50,169 nucleotides of DNA from Bacillus sp. IITD106 (GCF_019459225.1 NZ_JAIAZY010000036.1:1-50169), one strand, 5' to 3'; shown: positions 1 to 8,635, numbered from the stretch's first letter. The notes: a model not told the origin generated them from the letters alone. Program-made: numbers and translations.

Positions 1-42
1 TTGATGATAGAAAAATAAAAAGATAACATCTTAGAAAGGGTA

Positions 43-1401
43 ATGGGGTTGATAAAAGACATGACAGAAGGTCGGCCGCTGAAGCTGATTTTTGCATTTA
101 TGGGGCCGATGATTATAGGGGGTTTATTTCAGCAGTTATATAATGTGGCAGACACATTAATAGTAGGGAAATTTGTAGGTTCACGTGCACTTGCTTCAGT
201 TGGTGCTACAGGTTCAACCTTTTTTTTCATCCTTTCCTTGACCCTTGGACTGACAAATGCTTTTTCAATTGTCATGTCCCAATATTTTGGTGCAAAAAAC
301 GAGGCAATGGTAAGAAAAACGTTAGTCAGTTCTATTTATATCACGATATTATGTACCATTTTATTAGCGATTGTAGGAATTTTTGGCGCAAGACCATTGA
401 TGCAGCTTTTGAAAGCACCGGCAGAGATTATTGATGACGCCGTTCTTTATATTCAAATTTGCATCGGCGGAAGTGTTGGCCTTCTTTTTTATAATGCTGC
501 GTCTGCAGTCCTCCGTGCTGTTGGCGATAGTCGAACTCCTTTATATTTTTTAATTCTTTCATCCATTCTTAACGTCCTGCTGGATTTACTATTTGTCTTA
601 AGTTTTGGCATGGGTGTTGCTGGAGTCGCGATTGCTACCGTTATATCACAGGTTGTTTCAGCTGTAATTTGTGTCATTTACACTTATCAAAAATATCCGA
701 TATTCCGAGTGAAACGTACTGACTGGAGTCCTCATTATGGTAATATTGGCATGATTTCTAAAATCGGCATTCCAATGGGCTTGCAAAGTTTATTGCTTTC
801 TGTCGGAGAAATGACAGTCACTGGAGTTGTGAATTCTTTTGGAACCAATGCTGTTGCTGCTTTTACTACTGGCATGAGAATACAGCAATTTGCTACACTT
901 GCCTTCTTTAATATGGCTCAAGCTTTCTCCACCTTTGCAGCTCAAAATCTAGGTGCCAAAAAATTCACGAGAATCCAAGACAGCTTTAAAAAGGTTGCAC
1001 TTATTTTAATTGCGATTACGCTAGTTTCTGGTGGATTGATTATGATATTTGCAGATGAAATTGTAAGATTATTTATTTCTAATCAAGATGCTCATCTTGA
1101 GGAAATTGTAAAAATGTCTAAACAATTACTATTCATCAGTGCCTGCTTCTTCCCGTTTCTAGGACTTATCTGGTTCTATAACAATACATTACGTGGCATG
1201 GGTGAAGTAGCCATCCCGCTATTTTCAGGCATTGTCGAGCTAATAGCGAAAGTAGGCCTATCTATAACTCTAGGTATAATGTTCGGTTATATAGGTGTTT
1301 GGTGGGCAGGCCCAATTGGCTGGGCGCTAGGATTAATCCCATCTGTTATTCAGTATCATAGTGGAAGATGGAAGAGGCAAGCAGATCGGATTGCAGCGTA
1401 A
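43..1401 (+). CDS. MATE family multidrug/solute exporter
   Basis: A 452-residue, almost entirely hydrophobic protein with about twelve predicted membrane helices in two similar halves, the usual size and layout of MATE (multidrug and toxic compound extrusion) antiporters. The N-terminus (PLKLIFAFMGPMIIGGLFQQLYNVADT) matches the first-helix signature of the DinF/NorM-like group, and GAKK/GAKN loops occur at the helix 2-3 and helix 8-9 turns. MATE proteins expel cationic drugs or metabolites using a Na+ or H+ gradient; the substrate cannot be read from sequence. The ATG follows an AAAGG site closely. It is a single gene ending in a strong hairpin terminator. Confidence 0.93.
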   Translation: MGLIKDMTEGRPLKLIFAFMGPMIIGGLFQQLYNVADTLIVGKFVGSRALASVGATGSTFFFILSLTLGLTNAFSIVMSQYFGAKNEAMVRKTLVSSIYITILCTILLAIVGIFGARPLMQLLKAPAEIIDDAVLYIQICIGGSVGLLFYNAASAVLRAVGDSRTPLYFLILSSILNVLLDLLFVLSFGMGVAGVAIATVISQVVSAVICVIYTYQKYPIFRVKRTDWSPHYGNIGMISKIGIPMGLQSLLLSVGEMTVTGVVNSFGTNAVAAFTTGMRIQQFATLAFFNMAQAFSTFAAQNLGAKKFTRIQDSFKKVALILIAITLVSGGLIMIFADEIVRLFISNQDAHLEEIVKMSKQLLFISACFFPFLGLIWFYNNTLRGMGEVAIPLFSGIVELIAKVGLSITLGIMFGYIGVWWAGPIGWALGLIPSVIQYHSGRWKRQADRIAA

Positions 1402-1404
1402 CAT

Positions 1405-1444
1405 ATATAGCCCCACACCTATTAACAGGGTCGTGGGGCTATAT
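1405..1444. terminator. Bidirectional hairpin terminator
   Basis: A perfect 12-bp inverted repeat (ATATAGCCCCAC at 1405-1416, complement at 1433-1444) lies between the convergent MATE and FusB-like genes and can serve both. Confidence 0.85.
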
Positions 1445-1450
1445 AATCTA

Positions 1451-2098
1451 TTATTTTTTAACCAATTCGATAAATTGATATAGTTTATCAAGTGATTTAA
1501 TGTTCTGGTTGCATTTTTGACTATCATTGCAAATGTAATTTCCTCTATTCGTGTACGTTTCTTTCCCACTTTTTACATTTGCCATGAATAAACCTACTTC
1601 CTCAAGACCATTACAAAGAGAACAAATACCTTTAGTCGTATTCCTAAATGTTCCGTTTATCCCTATCAATTTTCCATTGTAATCGAAAACGAGATATTTT
1701 CTCTCTGAGCGAATATCATACCATCCCAAATAGGAGGTTTCCTTTAAATCAATCTCCTCCATATTAGGGAGTTTCAATTTCTTCGCTTTAGGAAATAGCT
1801 TCTCAATCGTCTTTTCCGATACAGATTTAAATGGAATGACATAAGGTTTTAATTCTTCAAGAAATAAATTGGCCTGAATTTCTCCATCAATTTCCGGTAT
1901 TTTATCGAATAGTGCTTTGTCATACTCATCTTCCGGAAATAGATTCATAACCTTATCTAGAGAACTAAACGCTACTGCTTTAAGAACAGCAGGGTCCTTC
2001 ACAGTTGAGTAAGAAGAAACTAAATTTTTCAATTGATGTTTTATAAAATGATATTGGTCACATCGGATAAATGCTTTTGTGTTCATATGGCTTTCCAT
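1451..2098 (-). CDS. FusB/FusC-family EF-G-binding protein
   Basis: A 215-residue protein with the two-domain layout of FusB/FusC: an N-terminal helical bundle and a C-terminal treble-clef zinc finger whose ligands appear to be C159, C162, C190 and C196 (CSLC and CNDSQKC). Known family members bind elongation factor G and release it from fusidic-acid-stalled ribosomes, giving target-protection resistance. Whether this chromosomal copy confers resistance is inference. The ATG at 2098 has an AAGGAG site nine bases upstream. That site lies inside a hairpin, and a leader peptide precedes it, so expression is probably controlled at translation. Confidence 0.85.
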   Translation of the reverse strand: MESHMNTKAFIRCDQYHFIKHQLKNLVSSYSTVKDPAVLKAVAFSSLDKVMNLFPEDEYDKALFDKIPEIDGEIQANLFLEELKPYVIPFKSVSEKTIEKLFPKAKKLKLPNMEEIDLKETSYLGWYDIRSERKYLVFDYNGKLIGINGTFRNTTKGICSLCNGLEEVGLFMANVKSGKETYTNRGNYICNDSQKCNQNIKSLDKLYQFIELVKK

Positions 2099-2109
2099 TT
2101 AAGACAGCT

Positions 2110-2227
2110 CCTTATTTTTTATTATTTGTTGAAATAAGGGGCAAAGCCATTTATAAATTGGGCGATGTATTATTTCATTCTCCACCTCATGCAAAGAATC
2201 GCCTTTTCATAATAGGCTTTGCATGAG
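2110..2227 (-). promoter_or_regulatory. Attenuator-like hairpins before the FusB-type gene
   Basis: Three complementary pairings are visible. A perfect 11-bp repeat (CTCATGCAAAG at 2186-2196 with its complement at 2217-2227) folds the end of the leader ORF. An 8-bp stem (2110-2117 with 2132-2139) buries part of the AAGGAG ribosome site (2108-2113). GCAAAGCC at 2141-2148 can alternatively pair with 2215-2222 inside the leader ORF. Mutually exclusive stems plus a leader ORF are the architecture of erm/cat-type translational attenuation. The mechanism is inferred. Confidence 0.7.
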
Positions 2228-2261
2228 ACGTTCCAAGCCCTGGCACTGTAAAATACGCCAT
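2187..2261 (-). CDS. 24-residue leader peptide upstream of FusB-type gene
   Basis: A short ORF starts with ATG at 2261 behind a GGAGGTGAT ribosome site, nine bases fully complementary to the 16S 3' end. It encodes MAYFTVPGLG followed by TSHAKPIMKRRFFA and stops at 2187. Its last ten codons overlap one arm of the 11-bp inverted repeat, so a ribosome stalled there would change the folding around the downstream ribosome site. The position, strong ribosome site and structure are seen; the regulatory role is inferred from analogy with antibiotic-inducible leaders. It is too short for any enzymatic function. Confidence 0.7.
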   Translation of the reverse strand: MAYFTVPGLGTSHAKPIMKRRFFA

Positions 2262-2290
2262 GTGATATCACCTCCAGAAACTATGTAAGT

Positions 2291-2296
2291 ATTATA
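2291..2296 (-). promoter_or_regulatory. Candidate -10 element for leader/FusB transcript
   Basis: A perfect TATAAT reads on the minus strand about 30 bases before the leader start codon. The -35 region at the 17-base spacing (TGCAAG) is poor. Confidence 0.45.
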
Positions 2297-2490
2297 CAAC
2301 AACATTCATTTGACTTGCACTCGAAAAATGCATGCACCCACTGGAAATCAAAGGATGTCAATCAAAATTTAGATTCTATCCTTTTATCAGTTCTTTGACA
2401 TCTTCTAAACCCACATTCTCGTTAAATTCAGAGATGAAAAATTCCTTGTCCTGTTTAAGTAGGCAAGGAATTTTATTATAATGGATTACT

Positions 2491-3318
2491 TTAACTTTCT
2501 TTCATCAAAAAATTTTCCAACATCGTGTTAAACTTTACATCATGTTCCCAAAACATAAGATGTCCACCGAGAACTTCAATTGACGATTTAGGAGAAATCC
2601 TTTCGGTAAATGCTTTAGCAATCGGAGCCCAGTGTTCGGCAATAACTGTAAGGACAGGGACTGACTCGCTAGCAAGTTTGGCTTCTTCCCGATAATCGGA
2701 AAACATCCCGGAAGAAAATAAATTAGCAGCAATATAATGTGGTGTTTTTAAAGATTGCTCAACAAGCCAGTTCAGCTCATTTTCCTCTAGTTCTCTTTGT
2801 ACCATTACCCCTGTAGCATAACCGCTAACAAACTCTCGTTGCTTATCCCGATCTTGAAGATAATGGGTATAAGCCGTTGCAATTTCATCAAGTGGCCCCT
2901 CAACCCAGTCTTGTTCATGGTTGATTGATAACGGTTTTGGGGATAGATCTATAAAAGCCAATGATTTAATATTGTCTGTGCCTTGCTGTTTTATATATTC
3001 CCATATCGTCAAACAACCGAACGACCATCCAACTAACGTAACATTTTTCAGTTCTAGAGCCTCTATTACTTTAACCAAATCCGCTCCATGCGTTACGTAA
3101 TCATTGCCATGTAATGTGATTGATGATCTACCATGACTGCGGGGATCCATTACAATTACACGGTTCGTTTTCTGAAAGTACTCAATTTGCTTTGAGAAAA
3201 CTTCCGTTGTAAAAGTCCATCCCGGAATGAAAACAATTGGATCTCCAGTGCCAACATCCTGAACAAAGAATTCTACACCGGGTTCAATCTGAATATATTT
3301 TCCACCTTGAATTGCCAA
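2491..3318 (-). CDS. Alpha/beta-fold hydrolase
   Basis: A 275-residue single-domain alpha/beta hydrolase. Visible elements are an oxyanion-loop region (FIPGWTFTTEVF), DPRSHGRS before the nucleophile elbow, the elbow itself GWSFG (Ser near residue 98), and the C-terminal GGHLMFWE supplying the histidine. The N-terminal FFVQDVGTGDPIVFIPG is typical of the haloperoxidase/esterase-like branch, so an ester or similar bond is the likely substrate; the true one is unknown. The start is TTG at 3318, seven bases after GGAGGG. No operon partner is evident. Confidence 0.88.
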   Translation of the reverse strand: MAIQGGKYIQIEPGVEFFVQDVGTGDPIVFIPGWTFTTEVFSKQIEYFQKTNRVIVMDPRSHGRSSITLHGNDYVTHGADLVKVIEALELKNVTLVGWSFGCLTIWEYIKQQGTDNIKSLAFIDLSPKPLSINHEQDWVEGPLDEIATAYTHYLQDRDKQREFVSGYATGVMVQRELEENELNWLVEQSLKTPHYIAANLFSSGMFSDYREEAKLASESVPVLTVIAEHWAPIAKAFTERISPKSSIEVLGGHLMFWEHDVKFNTMLENFLMKES

Positions 3319-3428
3319 TGCCTGTCCCTCCCTAATATCATCTATTACTACTTATATTCTGGGAATACAATAAATAACCTTTAAAAATTTCACTAATTAT
3401 CCGAAAAAGGAATTTTCACTTTATACAA

Positions 3429-3462
3429 AAATCCGCCAATCGTAGTACCAATTAGCGGATTT
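3429..3462 (-). terminator. Terminator of the sulfurylase-like gene
   Basis: A 12-bp stem with one mismatch (AAATCCGCCAAT at 3429-3440 with 3451-3462) is followed on the minus strand by a T-run, just after the stop codon at 3476. Confidence 0.85.
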
Positions 3463-3475
3463 ATTTAAAATGTAT

Positions 3476-5206
3476 TTATTCTTTCTTCTCATTCGGTTCA
3501 TCGCTGCCTCGGTAGCGATGATATGGCAATGTGTTCCATGATCGATATTTAATATCGTCATCCCGCAGAACCTTCGGAATATCAGAAAGAATCTTTTTGG
3601 CAACTTCTAATTCCCGCTCTGCCTCTTCTTTATCTTGATACATGAATTCATCGGAAGCATTGGCTGGAGCTTGTTTCACCTTTTCCTCTAAATCCTCGAT
3701 GACCATTTCTTGTTGATGCTTCAATGCTTCTCGCGCATCTGCTACCCATTCTTGTTGCAAATTACGATTTATATCTCCAACACTACTATACTCTTCAAAA
3801 ATATCCCGATAAATTCGGTCTGCATTAGAACGAACATCCAAGTTAGCCATTTCTAAATCAAGATTTGTCAATTCTTCAATCGATAGAGGAGTAGTTCTCT
3901 TCGGTCCGCCAAGCCTCGTTCTTTCCAAATAAAACGGGAACATACTCTTAATAGTTTTCCCAACAGGCAAGGTAGCGTTTCCAAATTCATCAAGTCCTTT
4001 TGGTTGAACACCTTGCATCGCAATTCGAGCTGATTCAGGACGTACAATTTCTTTAGGAGGCATAATCCCGTGACGAAGCATCTCTCGAATTCCCGTACCA
4101 GAAATGCTGACGCGATAACGCTCATCATGTGGACATGATTGAACAGTTGCAGGAGTATCACAACGTGTGCAGTAAAAAACTTCAAAATATAAACGAACAT
4201 CAATACCAAGTTCAGCTGGTTTAAACTGATCAAAAATTCTATGGCTCGCATACTTATCATAATAATCGCCAATCCCTGCATGATCTCGACCGATTAGTGC
4301 ATGAGTACAACCATAGTTTTTCATAATTAAAGCATGTAAAACCGTTTCCCTTGGCCCGGCAAAAATATACGTTACTCTAAGCGGGGCTAAGATGGAACGA
4401 CCCTTCGGATAATACGTTTCTAGGACACTTTTATACGCGAGCATACGAAACTCATGACGGGTGTACTCGCGTTTTGCCATTTCTACTAGTGGTTGTAAAA
4501 ACAATCCATCTACTTCTTCAAGTGCATTTTTATGAATGTATTCGTGCCCTCTATGTAAAGGGTTCGCTCCTGTAATAAAACCTGCTGTGGAGCGAAACTT
4601 TTTTTCTTCATAAAATATCCGCCATGTATCTTGCGGTTCAAGTCGCAACTTTTCAAAAGGTCCCCAATTAACGCGTTTCAATAACTTTATTGGTCCACCT
4701 AGTGCAGTATCTCCCATTCTCCTATAAATCGCATCAACACCGGGGTGATTGCGATCCGTCGTACCAAAAAGATGGGAGGCACGAAAATCTTTATCATAAT
4801 CGAAAATATCCTCTATTTTTAGAATCGCAACAGGATCATTATTTTCATCCGCAAGTGTAACTTCATCTCCAATTGAAAGAGTCAAAATGACTTCTTTATT
4901 GCGATTGCCAATTGGAGCAAAACTGAGCGGTGCTGGCCAAATTAACCCACTTTTCAATCGACCTGTCGTCAGTACAGATTGATAGTCTTCTTTATTCATA
5001 AATCCTTCATTTGGGGATAAAACACCTGTCGCTATCATCTCAAGTGTTATGACAGCTTCCAAGTCTACCATAATCGTTGGGAGCTGCTTTGCCCTGTTTA
5101 ATTCCGCCTCTAATTCTTCGCCTGTTACCACTTTATTCACTAATTTTCCGCCATGCGGCTGTTGTGGGTAATTGGCAAATTTATTTTTCTCTGTAACCTC
5201 CAACAT
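3476..5206 (-). CDS. Divergent ATP-sulfurylase-like protein with C-terminal extension
   Basis: A 576-residue protein whose first ~395 residues follow the sulfate adenylyltransferase fold: N-terminal PUA-like part, HRGHEYIH at 219-225, GRDHAGIGDYY at 307-316, a CTRC...CPHD zinc-type cluster at 346-361, and SGTGIREMLRHG at 369-380. The canonical QTRNP sulfate/ATP loop is replaced by ITGANP (211-216), and the MRxAGPRE stretch reads TYIFAGPRE (279-287). The extra ~180 C-terminal residues are charged and helical, with no P-loop, so this is not a fused APS kinase. No cysH/cysC/cysI neighbours are present. The ATG has a GGGAGGA site. Sulfate activation is uncertain; another nucleotidyl transfer is possible. 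Confidence 0.75.
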   Translation of the reverse strand: MLEVTEKNKFANYPQQPHGGKLVNKVVTGEELEAELNRAKQLPTIMVDLEAVITLEMIATGVLSPNEGFMNKEDYQSVLTTGRLKSGLIWPAPLSFAPIGNRNKEVILTLSIGDEVTLADENNDPVAILKIEDIFDYDKDFRASHLFGTTDRNHPGVDAIYRRMGDTALGGPIKLLKRVNWGPFEKLRLEPQDTWRIFYEEKKFRSTAGFITGANPLHRGHEYIHKNALEEVDGLFLQPLVEMAKREYTRHEFRMLAYKSVLETYYPKGRSILAPLRVTYIFAGPRETVLHALIMKNYGCTHALIGRDHAGIGDYYDKYASHRIFDQFKPAELGIDVRLYFEVFYCTRCDTPATVQSCPHDERYRVSISGTGIREMLRHGIMPPKEIVRPESARIAMQGVQPKGLDEFGNATLPVGKTIKSMFPFYLERTRLGGPKRTTPLSIEELTNLDLEMANLDVRSNADRIYRDIFEEYSSVGDINRNLQQEWVADAREALKHQQEMVIEDLEEKVKQAPANASDEFMYQDKEEAERELEVAKKILSDIPKVLRDDDIKYRSWNTLPYHRYRGSDEPNEKKE

Positions 5207-5372
5207 TTCTGTTCCTCCCTTGTAAAAAAGTGATTTTCTTCAAGTGATGACTGAAAAAATGCGTAGTATATTTTGAATATTAGCATATTTTTCCGTAAAC
5301 TTAAACCCTCCATCATACTCATCCATTATGCATAATCTACAAGAGACCGATGCAATCAACCCCGAAGTTAAG

Positions 5373-5403
5373 AAAAAAACTTCTATAATGTATATAGAAG
5401 TTT
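5373..5403 (-). terminator. Terminator of the 36-bp-repeat gene
   Basis: The inverted repeat AAACTTCTATA / TATAGAAGTTT lies just past the stop at 5406 and is followed on the minus strand by TTTTTTT. Confidence 0.85.
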
Positions 5404-5405
5404 TC

Positions 5406-6992
5406 CTAGATCTTCTTGATTGCTATTACTGCAATGCTCTCTTTATTTGGTGAGAGAATAACAGCGTTTCCCGTTACATTCTGTAATTGCAGGGCCGTTG
5501 GAGTTTCTTTTAAACTTATGGTCGTTTCTGCTGAATCAATAAAGTAATCATCACCAGCTCCCTTATAGTAACTCAATGGAGGAATGATTTTCCCGTTAGC
5601 ATTAATTGAAAAATTTCCAACTTCATCAGATAGCACATAATGGGAGGCTCGGTAATCACCAGGTTCATAGACCATCAAATTACCTGCATAATCATAATAA
5701 AAATTTTCTATACTTTCACTTTTAATCCAAGCCCGATCAAAATGAACCGATTCTAAATTGTCTATGAGCTGGCCAATATTGCCCGACGACACTAATATGA
5801 CATCCGCCTCAACAAGATGTTCCTGTAATTGTGGATATTTTTCCCTTAAAATATCTTTCAACTTAACATTCCTTAGATCTTTATCCATTTCCAAAAGATT
5901 TATATCATTTTCATCCAGATCCCATTGTGTTTCGTAATCATAGATTGGTTGATGGTCCTGATTTGGTTCGATGTAGTCGGCTGGTTCGATTTCACTGAGT
6001 GGCTCGATGTCGCTGGATGGTTCAATGTCGCTGACTGGTTCAGTGTCGCTGGCTAGTTCGATGTCGCTGATTGGTTCGATTTCACCGGCTGGTTCGGTGT
6101 CGCTGATTGGTTCGATTTCACCGGCTAGTTCGATGTCGCTGATTGGCTCGATTTCACCCGCTGGTTCGATGGCGCTGATTGGCTCGATTTCACCCGCTGG
6201 TTCGATGGCGCTGATTGACTCGATTTCACCGGCTGGTTCGATGGCGCTGATTGGCTCGATTTCACCGGCTGGTTCGATGGCGCTGATTGGCTCGATTTCA
6301 CCAGCTGGTTCGATGGCGCTGATTGGCTCGATTTCACCGGCTAGTTCGATATCGTCGGCTGATTCGAAATCTCGAGTGGGCTCAATATCATGTAATGGGC
6401 CACAGTAACAAATAAGTTTACAATTGCATTTTTTAGGAATATGCCCTCTTTCCGGTTCACAATTATCTATCTCTTTAGAGATACAGCATTCTGGGCTAAT
6501 TATATTGGACACAATGTTAATTTCATGTGGTTCTATACTCATATCAGGAATTTTTTCGAAACTGACATTATTCAACATAATCTCAAAATCAGTCACTAAA
6601 ACTGAACATTTTGGATTTTCTACTTTGTTTTTAATGACGAAAGTGTTGCTACAGAAAAGAATCTTAAGCGATATTTTTTTGCCATGATGGGAAATTGCGA
6701 TAATACGAAAATCGCTCAGTTCAGACTGTAATTTTGCATGAGGGGGAACGATGATTGAAATATTTTTCACTTGATTGATTTTTAGTTTTTTAGATTTGTA
6801 ACAAACACCGTTGCTTTTCATGAAAATTTCAATAAATCCACATACTGAAACAGTAATTGTAGGATGCATTTTTATATGACTTACGTCCATTTGATCTATT
6901 CTACAACTTAAATCTCCTTGAATGTTGAAAGTATCTTCCTTTGAATTCAAATTATTTTTTGATTTCTCGGTTTCCATTAAAACATTATTCAT
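5406..6992 (-). CDS. Repeat-containing protein of unknown function (Glu-Pro-Ile-rich repeats)
   Basis: About 528 residues from the ATG at 6992, chosen because GGAGGTGAC stands nine bases upstream; the reading frame is open further, to 7064. Three parts are visible: an N-terminal beta-rich stretch (ITVSVCGFIEIF, KISLKILFC), a short cysteine-rich linker (CCISKE, CNCKLICYCG), then about ten acidic 12-residue repeats of the type EIEPISAIEPAG, and a C-terminal ~170-residue globular part ending NAVILSPNKESIAVIAIKKI. There is no signal peptide or membrane segment. I do not recognise the family. An envelope or spore-surface role is conceivable from the repeats and cysteines, but this is speculation. 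Confidence 0.8.
   Translation of the reverse strand: MNNVLMETEKSKNNLNSKEDTFNIQGDLSCRIDQMDVSHIKMHPTITVSVCGFIEIFMKSNGVCYKSKKLKINQVKNISIIVPPHAKLQSELSDFRIIAISHHGKKISLKILFCSNTFVIKNKVENPKCSVLVTDFEIMLNNVSFEKIPDMSIEPHEINIVSNIISPECCISKEIDNCEPERGHIPKKCNCKLICYCGPLHDIEPTRDFESADDIELAGEIEPISAIEPAGEIEPISAIEPAGEIEPISAIEPAGEIESISAIEPAGEIEPISAIEPAGEIEPISDIELAGEIEPISDTEPAGEIEPISDIELASDTEPVSDIEPSSDIEPLSEIEPADYIEPNQDHQPIYDYETQWDLDENDINLLEMDKDLRNVKLKDILREKYPQLQEHLVEADVILVSSGNIGQLIDNLESVHFDRAWIKSESIENFYYDYAGNLMVYEPGDYRASHYVLSDEVGNFSINANGKIIPPLSYYKGAGDDYFIDSAETTISLKETPTALQLQNVTGNAVILSPNKESIAVIAIKKI
5977..6380 (-). repeat. 36-bp in-frame tandem repeat array
   Basis: A 36-bp unit (12 codons) is repeated roughly ten times inside the preceding gene. 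Copies near 6160-6345 are almost identical and those toward 5977 are degenerate, with half-units mixed in. The near-identity suggests recent expansion by slippage or unequal exchange. Confidence 0.92.
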
Positions 6993-7128
6993 TCTCTCTT
7001 TGTCACCTCCATAAAAAAGCTCAAAAACAGGCTCTTGCTCATATCTTACGAAGGCGCTTATCATTTTGTATAGGCTGCATATCCAAAAATAATAAATATA
7101 ACTTAATCAATTTAATATATGAAAGAGG

Positions 7129-7650
7129 TTATGTTAATGTACGAATCCATATATGATGGTGTTCACCTTTTCCCCAATAATTCTCAAGAATGACTGATGG
7201 TTCTCCAAGTACATGTTTCCAATATTGTTGTGAACTTGAAAAACCAGCATCAAGATAAAATTCACTTTTTCCTAGACGGACTAATTCTTTTTTTATCTGT
7301 TGGAACATAAATTTTCCAATGCCTAGCCTTTGAAAGCTAGGAAGTATGTATACGCACGCAACCTCATATACATTTGGAATTGTATTAATATTTTCAGCAA
7401 TGTCCGGATTAGGTTTTTTTAGTGCAATCGATCCAACAATTTTATTTTGGAGCTCTGTAACAAAAAAATGCACTTCATTATTATGATAGCTTTCTTGTAC
7501 AACACAATTTATATTTTCAACCTCATCATCAATGAGGTTAAAATCCTTCTTTTCACGAATGACTAAATCTGTAATGCAACTTCTAAATAAGTTGTCAAGC
7601 TCAAGAATATCACTTTTTTGAATCCTTCTAAGTCTCATAGAATCTCCCAT
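7129..7650 (-). CDS. GNAT family N-acetyltransferase
   Basis: A 173-residue GNAT-fold protein. The N-terminal MRLRRIQKSD is the typical first strand, and the acetyl-CoA-binding motif A is seen as VYILPSFQRLGIGKFMFQQ. The C-terminal strand region (YWGKGEHHHIWIRTL) closes the fold. GNATs move an acetyl group from acetyl-CoA to an amine on small molecules or proteins; this substrate is unknown. The start may be the ATG at 7650 or, more likely by its GGGAG site, the internal ATG at 7638. The gene stands alone. Confidence 0.87.
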   Translation of the reverse strand: MGDSMRLRRIQKSDILELDNLFRSCITDLVIREKKDFNLIDDEVENINCVVQESYHNNEVHFFVTELQNKIVGSIALKKPNPDIAENINTIPNVYEVACVYILPSFQRLGIGKFMFQQIKKELVRLGKSEFYLDAGFSSSQQYWKHVLGEPSVILENYWGKGEHHHIWIRTLT

Positions 7651-7769
7651 TTCTTCATTTTAATAGCTTTACATTATTATAAAGTAAATTAATGGTAAAT
7701 TGTTAAAGAAAAATCACAAAACAAACTACGCTTTTCTAAAGGTTTAATAACAAGTTTAAAATAAGTTTT

Positions 7770-7806
7770 AAAAAAATAAACCGTCCTTATGAAGCGAGTT
7801 TATTTT
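7770..7806. terminator. Weak hairpin in spacer
   Basis: AAATAAAC and its complement GTTTATTT flank a 17-base loop in the otherwise featureless spacer 7651-7885; this could be a terminator or a chance fold. Confidence 0.35.
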
Positions 7807-7885
7807 CTTGGGACATTCACCTATGCGAGTAGATTGAGTATAGTAATAATAAAAATCTATGGATGGATATAGGAGAGAATGTAGA

Positions 7886-8554
7886 ATGTACTACTTTCGA
7901 AATACAACAATGCCTACTTATTCAGAACCTATTTATTGGGGACCCCTTTCACAGTATACGGCTCCAGTAAGATATGTATTAACAAAATCTGCTACAATTC
8001 CAAGCAACCAAGTAATTAGGAAAAATGTAGTTGATTTTATAAACATGAATCGCCTACTTTGGGAAGAACATGTAAACTGGACAAGGATGACTATTATTAG
8101 TATTGTGTTCAATTTGCCCGATTTACAATATGTTCAGGAACGGTTGTTGAGAAATGCAACAGATTTAGGAAATTGTCTCAGACCTTTTTACGGCAATCAT
8201 ATTGCAGATCAATACGCAATGCTGATAAAAGAACATTTGATTTTGGCAGCCGAATTAGTCACAGCATCTGTAAAAGGAGATACCAAAACAGCAGAAGAAA
8301 AGAATAAACAATGGTATCGGAACGCAGATGATATTGCCGCCTTTTTAAGCAGTATTAACCCTAACTTAGGGATAGAAGATGTAAGAAAAATGTTTTATAT
8401 GCATTTAGATTTAACAAAAGACGAAGCGGTTAAAATGATTCAAAGAGATTATAAAGCCGACGTAGCAATATTTGATGAAATAGAGGCGCAAGCTTTAGGT
8501 ATGTCAGATATGATAGCGGAAGCAATTGTGAGACAATTTCCTAGTAGATTTTAG
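7886..8554 (+). CDS. Uncharacterised helical protein
   Basis: A 222-residue protein counted from the ATG at 7886, which has an AGGAG site nine bases upstream; the open frame reaches 7859. The N-terminus is Tyr/Pro-rich (MYYFRNTTMPTYSEPIYWGP), followed by a long helical part (VNWTRMTIISIVF, YAMLIKEHLILAAELVTA, KNKQWYRNADDIAAFLSSI) that looks like a four-helix bundle. There are no cysteine clusters, signal peptide or membrane span. Similar proteins are, to my recollection, common and uncharacterised in Bacillus and Paenibacillus. No function can be assigned. Confidence 0.8.
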   Translation: MYYFRNTTMPTYSEPIYWGPLSQYTAPVRYVLTKSATIPSNQVIRKNVVDFINMNRLLWEEHVNWTRMTIISIVFNLPDLQYVQERLLRNATDLGNCLRPFYGNHIADQYAMLIKEHLILAAELVTASVKGDTKTAEEKNKQWYRNADDIAAFLSSINPNLGIEDVRKMFYMHLDLTKDEAVKMIQRDYKADVAIFDEIEAQALGMSDMIAEAIVRQFPSRF

Positions 8555-8635
8555 AATTTAAATGGAGCTTTGTTTTTATATAACCTTCCTAATGAGTTAT
8601 TTGATGATAAAGTGACTATTCTTTTTTTGATATAA

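Noticed and set aside
2491-2732. Small ORF inside the alpha/beta hydrolase gene and similar overlapping open frames throughout
   Set aside because: Out-of-frame shadows of well-supported genes with no ribosome sites.
3476-5206. Bifunctional ATP sulfurylase/APS kinase, suggested by length
   Set aside because: No P-loop (GxxGxGKS/T) or other APS-kinase motif in the C-terminal part.
6007-6408. Long plus-strand open frame (Ser/Ile/Gly-rich repeats) opposite the 36-bp repeat gene
   Set aside because: It arises because the 36-bp unit lacks stops in several frames; the minus strand has the ribosome site and unique flanking domains.
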